DNA of 6,738 nucleotides from Rickettsiales bacterium (GCA_031278055.1 JAITLD010000061.1:1-6738), one strand, 5' to 3'. Counted from the first letter of the stretch, positions 1 to 6,289 are shown. Made by a program: numbers and translations. Notes: generated from the sequence alone by a model not told the origin.

Positions 1-887
1 TTGGGATGGGCCGCCTTGTATGCTTTCATTATGTCTGTGGTGCTGATTTTTGTATAAACCTGCGTTGTCGACAGGCTGGCATGCCCCATCAGTTCCTGAA
101 TACTGCGCAAATCCACCCCGTTTGATAATAATGCCGTCGCGAAAGAATGTCGCAGCGCATGGGGCGTTATATATTCCGGCAATTGCAGAATCACGCGCAG
201 TCGCTCGATCATTTTTTGCGCCATGCGCGGCGACATCGGAAGTCCTTTGACGCTGCAAAATAAATGTTCCGTATCGAATGGCCGCAAATCCAGATATGTT
301 TCAATCGCCCTCCATACAACAGGCAAAACCGGAATAATCCTTTCCTTATTTCCTTTTCCGATAATTCTGATAGTATCCGGATGGCCGGCAATTTGCCGCA
401 TTGTCAATGACAATGCTTCGCCGATTCTCATTCCGGTGCCGAAAATCAATAAAAGCAAGGCCTGGTTTCGCGCGGCCAACCATGGAATCGACTCGGTTTC
501 TTTTATCAGTTTGTCCATCGATTTTATTTCGTCCGCTTCCAATGCATGCGGGACGCTTTTTGGAATTTTGGGTGTTCCGATCAGACCGATCATCTCGTTT
601 TTTATGTTCTGACTCTTTGACAGCCATTTATAAAAGCTACGAATGGCCGATAACGCGCGCGCGGTGGAGCGCGCCGCCAATTCGCGTTTTTGTCGGTCTG
701 TCAGCCATGCGCGAAATTGCAGCGTATCAATCCGCGCCAGATCGTCCGGATAAATGTCAGCGCCTGAAAAGCGTCCGCAAAATTCGACAAAATCCCGAAT
801 ATCTGTCCCGTAGGAAACAGCGGTCATTTCGGAATATTTTTTCGTATGACGCAAGTAGTTCAGAAAATCCAAAATAAGTTTATTCAT
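1..887 (-). CDS. xerC: Tyrosine recombinase XerC (3' end cut by window edge)
   Basis: Site-specific recombinase that, with XerD, resolves chromosome dimers at dif in the cytoplasm. Reading the minus strand from the ATG at 887 gives 295 codons with no stop before the window edge; XerC proteins are about 300 residues, so only a few C-terminal residues are missing. Residues 1-90 form the SAM-like core-binding domain, and residues 115-295 the catalytic domain. All catalytic residues are visible: R154 in GTGMRIGEAL, K178 in GKGNKER, H243 and R246 in HALRHSFAT, H269 in LMGHASL, and nucleophile Y278 in QVYTKI. The sequence then runs into KAYKAAHP, typical of the XerC tail. It lies 91 nt downstream of the LOG gene on the same strand and may be co-transcribed. 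No good Shine-Dalgarno precedes the ATG; an upstream in-frame TTG is possible. XerD or another Xer paralogue is the main alternative. Confidence 0.9.
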   Translation of the reverse strand, partial: MNKLILDFLNYLRHTKKYSEMTAVSYGTDIRDFVEFCGRFSGADIYPDDLARIDTLQFRAWLTDRQKRELAARSTARALSAIRSFYKWLSKSQNIKNEMIGLIGTPKIPKSVPHALEADEIKSMDKLIKETESIPWLAARNQALLLLIFGTGMRIGEALSLTMRQIAGHPDTIRIIGKGNKERIIPVLPVVWRAIETYLDLRPFDTEHLFCSVKGLPMSPRMAQKMIERLRVILQLPEYITPHALRHSFATALLSNGVDLRSIQELMGHASLSTTQVYTKISTTDIMKAYKAAHP

Positions 888-978
888 AGTGACCAATGTC
901 AATGCCAGCGACTGGCGGCGATGGCGGTCGCAATGCAGAATTTTTTCATCCCCACTAATCGCTATTACCAACCGTCCG

Positions 979-1554
979 TCAGTCAAAAAATCTCGCGTTG
1001 TATGCCGCGATTATTTCTTCCGGCGTGTCGAATACCTGCATGTTGTATTCTGATTGTGTTTTTATAAATCCTTCGCTTATCATCTGTTTCAGCATTTCGC
1101 CGAACACGTTCCAATATCCGCCCGTGTTCAGAAAATACACAGGCTGTCCGATTTCGCCGATTTGGTGCATTGTCAGGATATCCGTGACTTCGTTCAGTGT
1201 GCCCATTCCGCCCGGCAGAATACAAAAGGCATCCGCAAGTTCTATCATCCTTGCTTTTCGTTCCAATAGGTTGTCTTTTATTTCGGTTTCAATTTTTTCA
1301 TGAACGGGTTCCTGTTTTGCAACCACGTGCGGAGTAGATACGCCGATGGCCGCCCCCCTGTGCTTCATCACGGATGTCGCGATCACGCCCATCAATCCGA
1401 CATTTCCAGCGCCGAACACCAATTTGATTTTGTTTTCCGCCATCAGTTTTCCAAGCGTTTCCGCATCGCGCGCAAAGGCGGGATTCTCGCCCAGCTGGTG
1501 TCCGCAATAGACCGCCATTGATTTTATTGCCGGTTTTTCTTTCTTATGCGTCAT
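979..1554 (-). CDS. LOG family protein (TIGR00730 type nucleotide phosphoribohydrolase)
   Basis: A 191-residue Rossmann-fold protein of the LOG / 'lysine decarboxylase-like' family. Characterised members cleave the N-glycosidic bond of cytokinin riboside monophosphates or AMP, releasing the base and ribose 5-phosphate. The signature PGGxGTxxE is present as PGGMGTLNE at residues 114-122, preceded by LERKARM (97-103), whose basic residues belong to the active site, and by FGAGNVGLMG (47-56), the phosphate-binding glycine-rich loop. The N-terminal YCGHQLG replaces the usual YCGSSxG. The ATG at 1554 is chosen because AGGAAG lies 9 nt upstream; an in-frame ATG at 1587 would add 11 residues but has no Shine-Dalgarno. 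It is divergent from the Fic gene and upstream of xerC. The exact substrate cannot be told from sequence; the old name lysine decarboxylase is misleading. Confidence 0.9.
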   Translation of the reverse strand: MTHKKEKPAIKSMAVYCGHQLGENPAFARDAETLGKLMAENKIKLVFGAGNVGLMGVIATSVMKHRGAAIGVSTPHVVAKQEPVHEKIETEIKDNLLERKARMIELADAFCILPGGMGTLNEVTDILTMHQIGEIGQPVYFLNTGGYWNVFGEMLKQMISEGFIKTQSEYNMQVFDTPEEIIAAYNARFFD

Positions 1555-1563
1555 TTTTTTTAG

Positions 1564-1569
1564 CTTCCT
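1564..1569 (-). promoter_or_regulatory. Shine-Dalgarno deciding the LOG gene start
   Basis: On the minus strand AGGAAG is followed by 9 nt, mostly A, and then ATG at 1554. The alternative ATG at 1587 lies upstream of this motif and has no purine-rich site before it, so the shorter protein is preferred. Confidence 0.6.
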
Positions 1570-1588
1570 TTTCGGAGAATATATCATA

Positions 1589-1623
1589 AAATAGTTGCAA
1601 ATTACAAGTTACAAGTTATTGCA
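1589..1623 (-). repeat. Heptamer tandem array 1 (degenerate)
   Basis: Two exact TACAAGT units (1603-1609 and 1610-1616) are flanked by degenerate 7-mers such as TGCAAAT. On the minus strand this reads ACTTGTA ACTTGTA ATTTGCA, the same unit as array 2 upstream of tilS (2929-2963), in opposite orientation on the chromosome. It lies about 45 nt upstream of the LOG gene start, so it is probably in that gene's promoter or leader. TTGTAA and TATTTT inside it resemble promoter hexamers but the spacing is poor. Confidence 0.6.
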
Positions 1624-1629
1624 AGTAAG

Positions 1630-1678
1630 AGGTGGTTTGATAGCAAAACCATTTTAACAAGAAACATCCGCGTGCTTT
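1630..1678 (+). repeat. 49-bp direct repeat, copy A (left of Fic gene)
   Basis: This matches 2841-2889 at 48 of 49 positions in the same orientation; the two copies bracket the Fic gene 1,211 bp apart. Each copy contains a hairpin with stem TGGTTT/AAACCA and a 7-nt loop, followed by TTTT. The single difference (A at 1642, G at 2853) falls in the loop. Similarity picks up again at 1701-1716 (GTGCTTTGCC then GTGCA), after a 29-bp segment that is absent from copy B and is bounded by GTGCTTT on both sides. It is not recognised as a known repeat family. Confidence 0.9.
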
Positions 1679-1743
1679 TCATAGTGTTCGGAATTTATTT
1701 GTGCTTTGCCTGTGCAGAATTAACTATGCGAAGACGCAACTTG

Positions 1744-1794
1744 CTTTTCGTATCATAAAATGATACGATTTAGTTATAAAAATGATACGAAAAG
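1744..1794. promoter_or_regulatory. Operator-like triple half-site upstream of the Fic gene
   Basis: CGTATCAT (1749-1756), AAA, ATGATACG (1760-1767) is a perfect 8-bp palindrome, and a third ATGATACG lies at 1782-1789, exactly 22 bp (two helical turns) after the second. The outer arms extend to a 13-bp perfect inverted repeat: 1744-1756 with 1782-1794. The block ends 9 bp before the Fic start codon and overlaps where a promoter should be (TATAAA at 1775-1780 is a -10 candidate without a good -35). This is the expected design of an autoregulatory operator; the Fic protein's own N-terminal winged helix is the obvious candidate ligand, but that is inference. Confidence 0.7.
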
Positions 1795-1803
1795 GCGGAA
1801 TCT

Positions 1804-2826
1804 ATGTTAAATTCGCGTCAAACAGCTATTTTAGATTTCTTGAAAAGAACAAAGAACGCAACCAGTGCGCAGATTGCGGAATATATTATTCGCATATTTC
1901 CGGACAAGTCGTCAAAAATCACAATAATTCGCGATATTGACGTATTATTAATGACTGGTAAAATCACAAAATCCGGTCGCGGACGCGCCACCGTATACAC
2001 CGTCGCCATAGATATAAATGATTACTTTGCTCTTGACCCGGACAAACGCCCGCTGAAATCGGAATACTATAACTTTAATGTCTGGAATGATCTGGATGAT
2101 TTATTTAATTTAACCGAATTGGCGAAACTTGATGCGCTCAATGCTATATACCGCAAAAATCGCGCGGCAATGACACCGGTTGCGCTTCATCGCGAACTTG
2201 AACGTCTGACCATAGAATTTTCTTGGAAATCATCAAAGATAGAGGGGAATACATATACTCTGTTGGATACAGAACGTCTTATTAAAGAAAATATTGAGGC
2301 CGCGGGTAAAAAGCGCAATGAAGCGATTATGATTCTGAATCATAAAAAAGCATTGGATTTTGTATTTTCAAAGCCAGAATTTTTCGCGAACATAACATTG
2401 GCAAAAATAGAGGATTTGCATAAATTGTTGACCGCCGAACTGGAAGTGCGTAATGGAATCAGACAAAGTCGTGTTGGTATTATTGGCACAAATTATCGCC
2501 CGTTGGATAACGCGCAGCAAATTCGCGAGGCCCTTTTTATGCTGACAGATAAAATAAATTCTATCGCGCACCCAATAGCAAAGGCGCTTGTTGCCGTGTT
2601 GATGATTTCTTATATCCAGCCGTTTGAGGATGGGAACAAGCGCACGGCGCGACTGTTGGGCAACGCGATATTGCTTGCGCATAATTATTGCCCCCTATCA
2701 TATCGTAGTGCAGACGAAATAGAGTATAAAAAAAGCGTTATACTGTTTTATGAACAAAATGATTTCGCTTATTTCAAGACCATATTTGCGGGACAGTTTG
2801 AACAGACAGTTAAAAAGTATTTTTAA
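1804..2826 (+). CDS. Winged-helix/Fic-domain protein with Gln in place of the catalytic His
   Basis: A 340-residue protein. Residues 1-67 resemble a winged helix-turn-helix (SAQIAEYI, then ITIIRDIDVLLMTGKI and a wing GRGRATVYTV). Residues about 95-340 are a Fic domain. The inhibitory motif (S/T)xxxE(G/N) is intact as SSKIEG, S143 to G148, N-terminal to the active site as in class II Fic proteins. The flap segment is GIIGTNYRPLD (225-235). The active-site loop reads QPFEDGNKRTAR (272-283): the nearly invariant His of HxFx(D/E)GNGRxxR is Gln272 (codon CAG at 2617-2619), and the GNGR glycine is Lys279, as in Doc-type kinases (ANKR). AMPylation by the normal mechanism is therefore doubtful; phosphotransfer, a regulatory role, or a variant subgroup are alternatives. 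The start has AGGCGG 5 nt upstream. The gene is more AT-rich than tilS and ftsH, sits between 49-bp direct repeats and has its own operator, all consistent with acquisition. Confidence 0.88.
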   Translation: MLNSRQTAILDFLKRTKNATSAQIAEYIIRIFPDKSSKITIIRDIDVLLMTGKITKSGRGRATVYTVAIDINDYFALDPDKRPLKSEYYNFNVWNDLDDLFNLTELAKLDALNAIYRKNRAAMTPVALHRELERLTIEFSWKSSKIEGNTYTLLDTERLIKENIEAAGKKRNEAIMILNHKKALDFVFSKPEFFANITLAKIEDLHKLLTAELEVRNGIRQSRVGIIGTNYRPLDNAQQIREALFMLTDKINSIAHPIAKALVAVLMISYIQPFEDGNKRTARLLGNAILLAHNYCPLSYRSADEIEYKKSVILFYEQNDFAYFKTIFAGQFEQTVKKYF

Positions 2827-2840
2827 TATGTATACCTAAA

Positions 2841-2889
2841 AGGTGGTTTGATGGCAAAACCATTTTAACAAGAAACATCCGCGTGCTTT
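2841..2889 (+). repeat. 49-bp direct repeat, copy B (right of Fic gene)
   Basis: Second copy of the repeat at 1630-1678, starting 14 bp after the Fic stop codon. In this copy AGGTGG precedes an ATG at 2851 that opens a five-codon ORF (M-A-K-P-F-stop); copy A has ATA there, so a conserved peptide is unlikely. The TGGTTT/AAACCA hairpin followed by TTTT could act as a weak terminator for the Fic gene. Confidence 0.9.
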
Positions 2890-2925
2890 GCCGTGCAATC
2901 ATATTTATTTTCCGCCATAAATCCA

Positions 2926-2953
2926 TTGACTTGTAACTTATAACTTGTATCTT
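2926..2953 (+). promoter_or_regulatory. Possible sigma-70-type promoter for tilS-ftsH
   Basis: TTGACT (2926-2931, five of six matches to the -35 consensus) is followed 16 bp later by TATCTT (2948-2953). The -10 and spacer lie inside heptamer array 2, so gaining or losing a unit would shift the spacing by 7 bp. This is a pattern match only. Confidence 0.35.
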
Positions 2954-2963
2954 ATAACTCGTA
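2929..2963 (+). repeat. Heptamer tandem array 2, upstream of tilS
   Basis: Five consecutive 7-mers: ACTTGTA, ACTTATA, ACTTGTA, TCTTATA, ACTCGTA, followed by a diverged GCTTTGA that runs into the start codon. It ends 6 bp before the tilS ATG. The unit is shared with array 1 and, as ACTCATA, with array 3. Confidence 0.85.
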
Positions 2964-2969
2964 GCTTTG

Positions 2970-3920
2970 ATGAATAAGTATTTCTATCTTTCCATGACGC
3001 GGTTCCAGATGGATTTTCCAGATGAAACCTATGCCGTCGCGGTTTCCGGCGGGGCGGATTCTATGGCCCTTTTGCATTGGATGAAAAATTCGGGCGTGAA
3101 AATTGTTGCCCTGACAGTCGATCACAAACTGCGTCCCGAATCGAAAATCGAGGCCCGGCATGTCGCGTCCGTATGCGAGAAATTGGGAACCAAGCACGAG
3201 ATTTTGGAATGGACGGGCGACAAGCCCGATGTCGGAATTGAAAATGCCGCGCGCAAGGCGCGGTATGATTTGTTGTTGTCTTATTGCAAAAAAAACAATA
3301 TCGGCGTTTTGGCCACCGCGCATCACGCCGACGACCAAATTGAAACATTTTTGATGAATCTCGGCCGCGGTAGCGGGGTTTATGGATTGGCCGGAATTCG
3401 CGAACGAACGGAACAGGGCGGAATTATTGTTTTCCGTCCGTTGCTTCGTGTTCCGCGCGCTGATTTGCGGAATTATTGCGATGAGAATAAAATCAGGTAT
3501 TTTGATGACGCGATGAACGATGATGAAAAATATCTTCGCGTGAAAATCCGCGGGAATAGGGGATTTCTGGCGGAAAAATTGGGTATTTCAGACGGGCGCC
3601 TGCTTTTGGCAATCGAGAATCTTGAACGCGCGCGAAATTATATCGAATCCGAATCGAAAAAAATAATTCACAAGATTCCTGTTGAATTCGACGCGCCGAT
3701 ATTGTTAAATGTTCCGGACGAGTTGCGATTCCGCGCCCTGTCGATGATGTTGTCGGCCGATTATCCGATTCGTTTGGACGATATTAAAAATGCGTTCGCG
3801 AAACTGGACGGCGGGGATTGCAAATTTACTCTGGCCGGTTTCAACATCAGAAAACTGAATGATAAAATTAGAATATGGAAAGAAGGCACAAAATGGCAAA
3901 AGTCAAAAAAGCGCAATTGA
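2970..3920 (+). CDS. tilS: tRNA(Ile)-lysidine synthetase TilS (short form)
   Basis: This enzyme ligates lysine to C34 of the CAU-anticodon tRNA-Ile using ATP, making lysidine so that the tRNA reads AUA and is charged with isoleucine; it is essential in most bacteria. The N-type ATP pyrophosphatase P-loop is SGGADS (residues 26-31), followed by VDHKLRPES (50-58), NAARKARYDLL (92-102), AHHADDQIETF (117-127), the glycine-rich GRGSG (132-136) and RPLL (156-159). Residues about 245-305 resemble the TilS middle/C-terminal region (LRFRALS, then LAGFNIRKL and KIRIWKE). At 316 residues it is shorter than E. coli TilS (about 430) and lacks the distal C-terminal domain. The start is uncertain: a TTG at 2967, ATG at 2970 and ATG at 2994 are all in frame, none with a good Shine-Dalgarno. 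It overlaps ftsH by 28 nt, a linkage common in alphaproteobacteria. Confidence 0.93.
   Translation: MNKYFYLSMTRFQMDFPDETYAVAVSGGADSMALLHWMKNSGVKIVALTVDHKLRPESKIEARHVASVCEKLGTKHEILEWTGDKPDVGIENAARKARYDLLLSYCKKNNIGVLATAHHADDQIETFLMNLGRGSGVYGLAGIRERTEQGGIIVFRPLLRVPRADLRNYCDENKIRYFDDAMNDDEKYLRVKIRGNRGFLAEKLGISDGRLLLAIENLERARNYIESESKKIIHKIPVEFDAPILLNVPDELRFRALSMMLSADYPIRLDDIKNAFAKLDGGDCKFTLAGFNIRKLNDKIRIWKEGTKWQKSKKRN
3881..3886 (+). promoter_or_regulatory. Shine-Dalgarno for ftsH inside the tilS 3' end
   Basis: AGAAGG lies 6 nt before the ATG at 3893. It favours that start over the in-frame ATG at 3875, which precedes the motif and would add only six residues. Its position within the tilS coding sequence suggests translational coupling. 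Confidence 0.7.
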
Positions 3921-5785
3921 AACAGAATAAAATCGACACGGAAATGCGTGTCAGGCAGAGTGGTCCGCAGAAAAACGGCGTCGGTTTTTTTATATTGTTC
4001 GCCATTATATTCACCTTTCTGGTCGTTCGTTCGATTTATATGATTAATGGTCGGGACGCGGAAATCGCAAAGCCCAAGGATTTAAGTTTTACTCAGATTT
4101 TGGAGGAGTCGGACAAAAAGCAAATCAAAACCCTTTCTTTAAGCGGAATCGAGGCAAGCGGGGAATTGAACGACGGGACAAGGTATGCGGCGAAAATTAT
4201 CGCGAATTCCGAATTGTTGCAGAAAATCGCAAAGAACGGGGCCTCTGTTGTAATCAGCGACAAAAAAGATTGGACCGACACGCTGGGCACATGGCTTTCG
4301 ATTTTTGTCAGCATTTTATTCGTATGGTGGATTTTCAGGCTCGCGAAATATTACAAGGGCGGCGGCGGCGGTCTGGCCGGAATGTTCGGCAGCAAAACCA
4401 GGGTCGCGATAGGAAAGCAAACTGTGAAGTTCGATGATGTCGCGGGAATCGACGGGGTAAAAAGAGAGGTCGGCGAAATAGTCGACTTTCTGAAAAATCC
4501 GAAAAAATATCGCGAGCTGGGCGCGCGGGTTCCGCGCGGCGTTCTGATGTCGGGCGAGCCTGGAACAGGAAAAACATTACTTGCCAAGGCGATAGCCGGC
4601 GAAGCGGATGTTCCGTTTTATGCCGTGTCTGGTTCGGATTTTTCGGGAATAATCGTCGGGCTCGGCGTTCAGAAAATAAAGGACTTTTTCGACCTGGCGC
4701 GTTCGCGCGCCCCGTGCATTTTGTTTATAGATGAAATCGATGCCATCGGTGCGGCAAGGGGCCGGACAATCAACGCCGATTCTGATCGCGAAGCGACGCT
4801 GAATCAACTTTTAATCGAGATGGATGGATTTTCGTCGACTGACAATTTGATTGTAGTCGGGGCGACGAATCGGCCGGATATGTTGGATTCCGCATTACTG
4901 CGCCCGGGGCGTTTCGATCGTCAGGTTCACATAGATTTGCCCGACATGGCGGGCCGTCTGGCGATTTTGGAATTGTATGCGAAAAAAATGAAGCTTGCCA
5001 AAGATGTGTCGATGTCGACCGCCGCGCGCGGAACGACGGGATTTTCAGGCGCGGACCTGAATAATTTGCTGAACGAATCCGCGTTGCTTGCGGCGCGTGC
5101 GGGTCGCGCTGAAATCACCAATGCCGACATAGACGAGGCGCGGGACAAAATCCTGATGGGCCCGAAGAAAGACCGCAAAATGCGCCCCGAAGATGTGAAG
5201 CTTACCGCGTATCACGAGGCGGGGCATGCGTTCATGTCCATGTATTACAAGGGCATAACCGATCCGATTCACAAGGCGACGATTTTGCCGCGCGGCCATG
5301 CGTTGGGAATGGTTCAATATTTGCCCGTCGATGACAAGGTTTCGTTGCCGCTTGAAGAAATCCGCGCGGAAATGGAAATCGCGCTTGCCGGCCGCGCGGC
5401 CGAGGAATTATTTTTCGGCGCGAATAAAATCACGACGGGCGCAGAAAGCGACATAGCCCGCGCGACATACATCGCGCGAAAATCGATAACCGCCTGGGGA
5501 ATGTCGCCCGGGGTCGGATTGATGGCCGTGAATCAGGTTGAATCATGGGGAAGGAATGCGCTTGAAAACGCATCGCAAAAAACGGCCGAAATGGTGGATG
5601 GCGAGGTTCGCGCTTGGATTGACGGCGCGTATAAAAAAGCCGGACAGGTTTTGTCGAAAAATAAGACAAAGGTCAAAAAACTGGCGGACGAATTATTAAA
5701 GCGCGAGACATTGACATTGGAAGAAATTGAAAAAATTGTCGAAACCCCTCGATCAAAACATTCCAAGAACGCGCGGGACGATTAA
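3893..5785 (+). CDS. ftsH: ATP-dependent zinc metalloprotease FtsH with atypical pore loop
   Basis: Hexameric inner-membrane AAA+ protease that extracts and degrades misfolded membrane proteins and short-lived regulators. The 630 residues match the usual length. Two membrane segments (about 28-51 and 133-149) flank a periplasmic domain of about 80 residues, followed by a glycine linker (156-160). The AAA module has Walker A GEPGTGKT (221-228; normally GPPGTGKT), Walker B FIDEID (278-283), and the second region of homology from TNRPD (325) to the arginine fingers R340 and R343 in GRFDRQ. The protease has HEAGH (441-445) and the third zinc ligand D520 in GAESDI. The unusual point is pore loop 1: [10 protein letters not shown] replaces DFVEMFVGVG, so the substrate-gripping Phe is Ile254. 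The catalytic residues are intact, so it is likely an active enzyme with altered substrate handling, or a second, specialised FtsH. It overlaps tilS and no clear terminator follows. Confidence 0.95.
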   Translation: MAKVKKAQLKQNKIDTEMRVRQSGPQKNGVGFFILFAIIFTFLVVRSIYMINGRDAEIAKPKDLSFTQILEESDKKQIKTLSLSGIEASGELNDGTRYAAKIIANSELLQKIAKNGASVVISDKKDWTDTLGTWLSIFVSILFVWWIFRLAKYYKGGGGGLAGMFGSKTRVAIGKQTVKFDDVAGIDGVKREVGEIVDFLKNPKKYRELGARVPRGVLMSGEPGTGKTLLAKAIAGEADVPFYAVSGSDFSGIIVGLGVQKIKDFFDLARSRAPCILFIDEIDAIGAARGRTINADSDREATLNQLLIEMDGFSSTDNLIVVGATNRPDMLDSALLRPGRFDRQVHIDLPDMAGRLAILELYAKKMKLAKDVSMSTAARGTTGFSGADLNNLLNESALLAARAGRAEITNADIDEARDKILMGPKKDRKMRPEDVKLTAYHEAGHAFMSMYYKGITDPIHKATILPRGHALGMVQYLPVDDKVSLPLEEIRAEMEIALAGRAAEELFFGANKITTGAESDIARATYIARKSITAWGMSPGVGLMAVNQVESWGRNALENASQKTAEMVDGEVRAWIDGAYKKAGQVLSKNKTKVKKLADELLKRETLTLEEIEKIVETPRSKHSKNARDD

Positions 5786-5841
5786 CGAAAAACGAATTTT
5801 TAATTTGTCGCCGTTTTGATGAACGGAACCGGTCCGGACAT

Positions 5842-5958
5842 ATGCGAAAAAATAGAGGTTTTGAAATTATAGGAATTATCCTAATAGCTATAATCATCCT
5901 TTATTGCGCCAGATCAAAATTTTTGCGGGATATAAATGGATTCAACAAATTGCGATGA
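5842..5958 (+). CDS. Possible 38-residue single-span membrane peptide, prepilin-like N-terminus
   Basis: An ATG-to-TGA reading frame encoding a basic start (MRKNRGF), an uninterrupted hydrophobic stretch (about residues 8-22, rich in Ile), then a basic tail (ARSKFLRD). The RGF junction followed by a hydrophobic helix resembles the class III signal of type IV prepilins, but the usual Glu at mature position 5 is Gly and the protein stops just after the helix. No convincing Shine-Dalgarno precedes it. It may be a small membrane protein, a decayed pilin remnant or a chance ORF. The rest of the 5786-5981 gap shows no gene. Confidence 0.25.
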   Translation: MRKNRGFEIIGIILIAIIILYCARSKFLRDINGFNKLR

Positions 5959-5977
5959 GTTTTTGCCCTTGAATCCA
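5937..5977 (-). terminator. Inverted repeat downstream of the small secreted-protein gene, possible terminator
   Basis: TGGATTCAA (5937-5945) and TTGAATCCA (5969-5977) form a perfect 9-bp stem around a 23-nt loop; on the minus strand the stem is followed by TTTATAT. It begins 5 nt past the stop codon at 5982-5984. The long loop and interrupted U-tract make it weaker than a classical intrinsic terminator. Confidence 0.4.
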
Positions 5978-5981
5978 ATCG

Positions 5982-6218
5982 TTATATGCTACAAGTTCCA
6001 TTTCCTTTGGAATCCGAATGTGAAATCGTATATTCCGTAATTGTTCCCCATTCCTTGGTTCCGGACGGACATGTATCCTCGACGGTTCCCAATTCCTTGT
6101 ATCCGGATGGGCAGTCTCCCGACTCTATAACAACATACGCAGATGTGTTGCATTGTTCTCCGGCGGACAAATATCCAGCCGGGAGTATAATAACGAGAAA
6201 AAATATTATTTTTTTCAT
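5982..6218 (-). CDS. Small secreted protein with CPSG repeat
   Basis: A 78-residue protein not recognised as a known family. Residues 1-19 are a clear Sec signal peptide (MKK, a hydrophobic core, then a predicted cut after YLSA), leaving a mature chain of about 59 residues exported to the periplasm or beyond. It contains two tandem units with a 14-residue period: CPSGYKELGTVE (36-47) and CPSGTKEWGTIT (50-61). The four cysteines (C23, C36, C50, C76) could form two disulfides. The ATG at 6218 is preceded by AAAGG 9 nt upstream; TATAAT at 6234-6239 on this strand looks like a -10 but would leave a very short leader. The upstream neighbour on the same strand, 112 nt away, is another small exported Cys-rich protein, so the pair may be functionally linked. 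Confidence 0.75.
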   Translation of the reverse strand: MKKIIFFLVIILPAGYLSAGEQCNTSAYVVIESGDCPSGYKELGTVEDTCPSGTKEWGTITEYTISHSDSKGNGTCSI

Positions 6219-6289
6219 CTTTGCATACCTTTTATTATAAAATATAACATCTTAATATCTTCCAGGTTTGATAAAGAGCTCTCTGCCGA

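Noticed and set aside
401..877. Long plus-strand reading frame of 158 codons
   Set aside because: It lies wholly antisense to xerC, whose catalytic motifs are complete; the plus-strand translation shows no family features.
979..1521. Several reading frames on both strands inside the LOG gene
   Set aside because: They are shadows in other frames; the LOG frame carries the PGGxGTxxE motif and a well-placed ribosome site.
1630..2889. The 49-bp repeats as Xer recombination (dif/pdif) sites, given the nearby xerC
   Set aside because: They lack the paired 11-bp arms with a 6-bp centre and the ATTTCGCATAA/TTATGTTAAAT-like sequence expected of dif-type sites.
4335..4587. Minus-strand frames of about 80 codons inside ftsH
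   Set aside because: Pro/Arg/Ser-rich translations opposite a GC-rich conserved gene; typical antisense shadows.
5786..5841. Terminator for ftsH
   Set aside because: Only weak structures were found (CCGTT/AACGG, AAAAA/TTTTT) without a GC-rich stem plus T-run.
5821..5871. 17-codon frame starting just after ftsH (ATG at 5819)
   Set aside because: Too short, no ribosome site, overlaps the alternative 38-codon frame, and the peptide has no features.
5986..6240. Plus-strand frame of 84 codons opposite the CPSG-repeat gene
   Set aside because: No ribosome site and no signal or domain; the minus-strand reading has a signal peptide, ribosome site and internal repeat.
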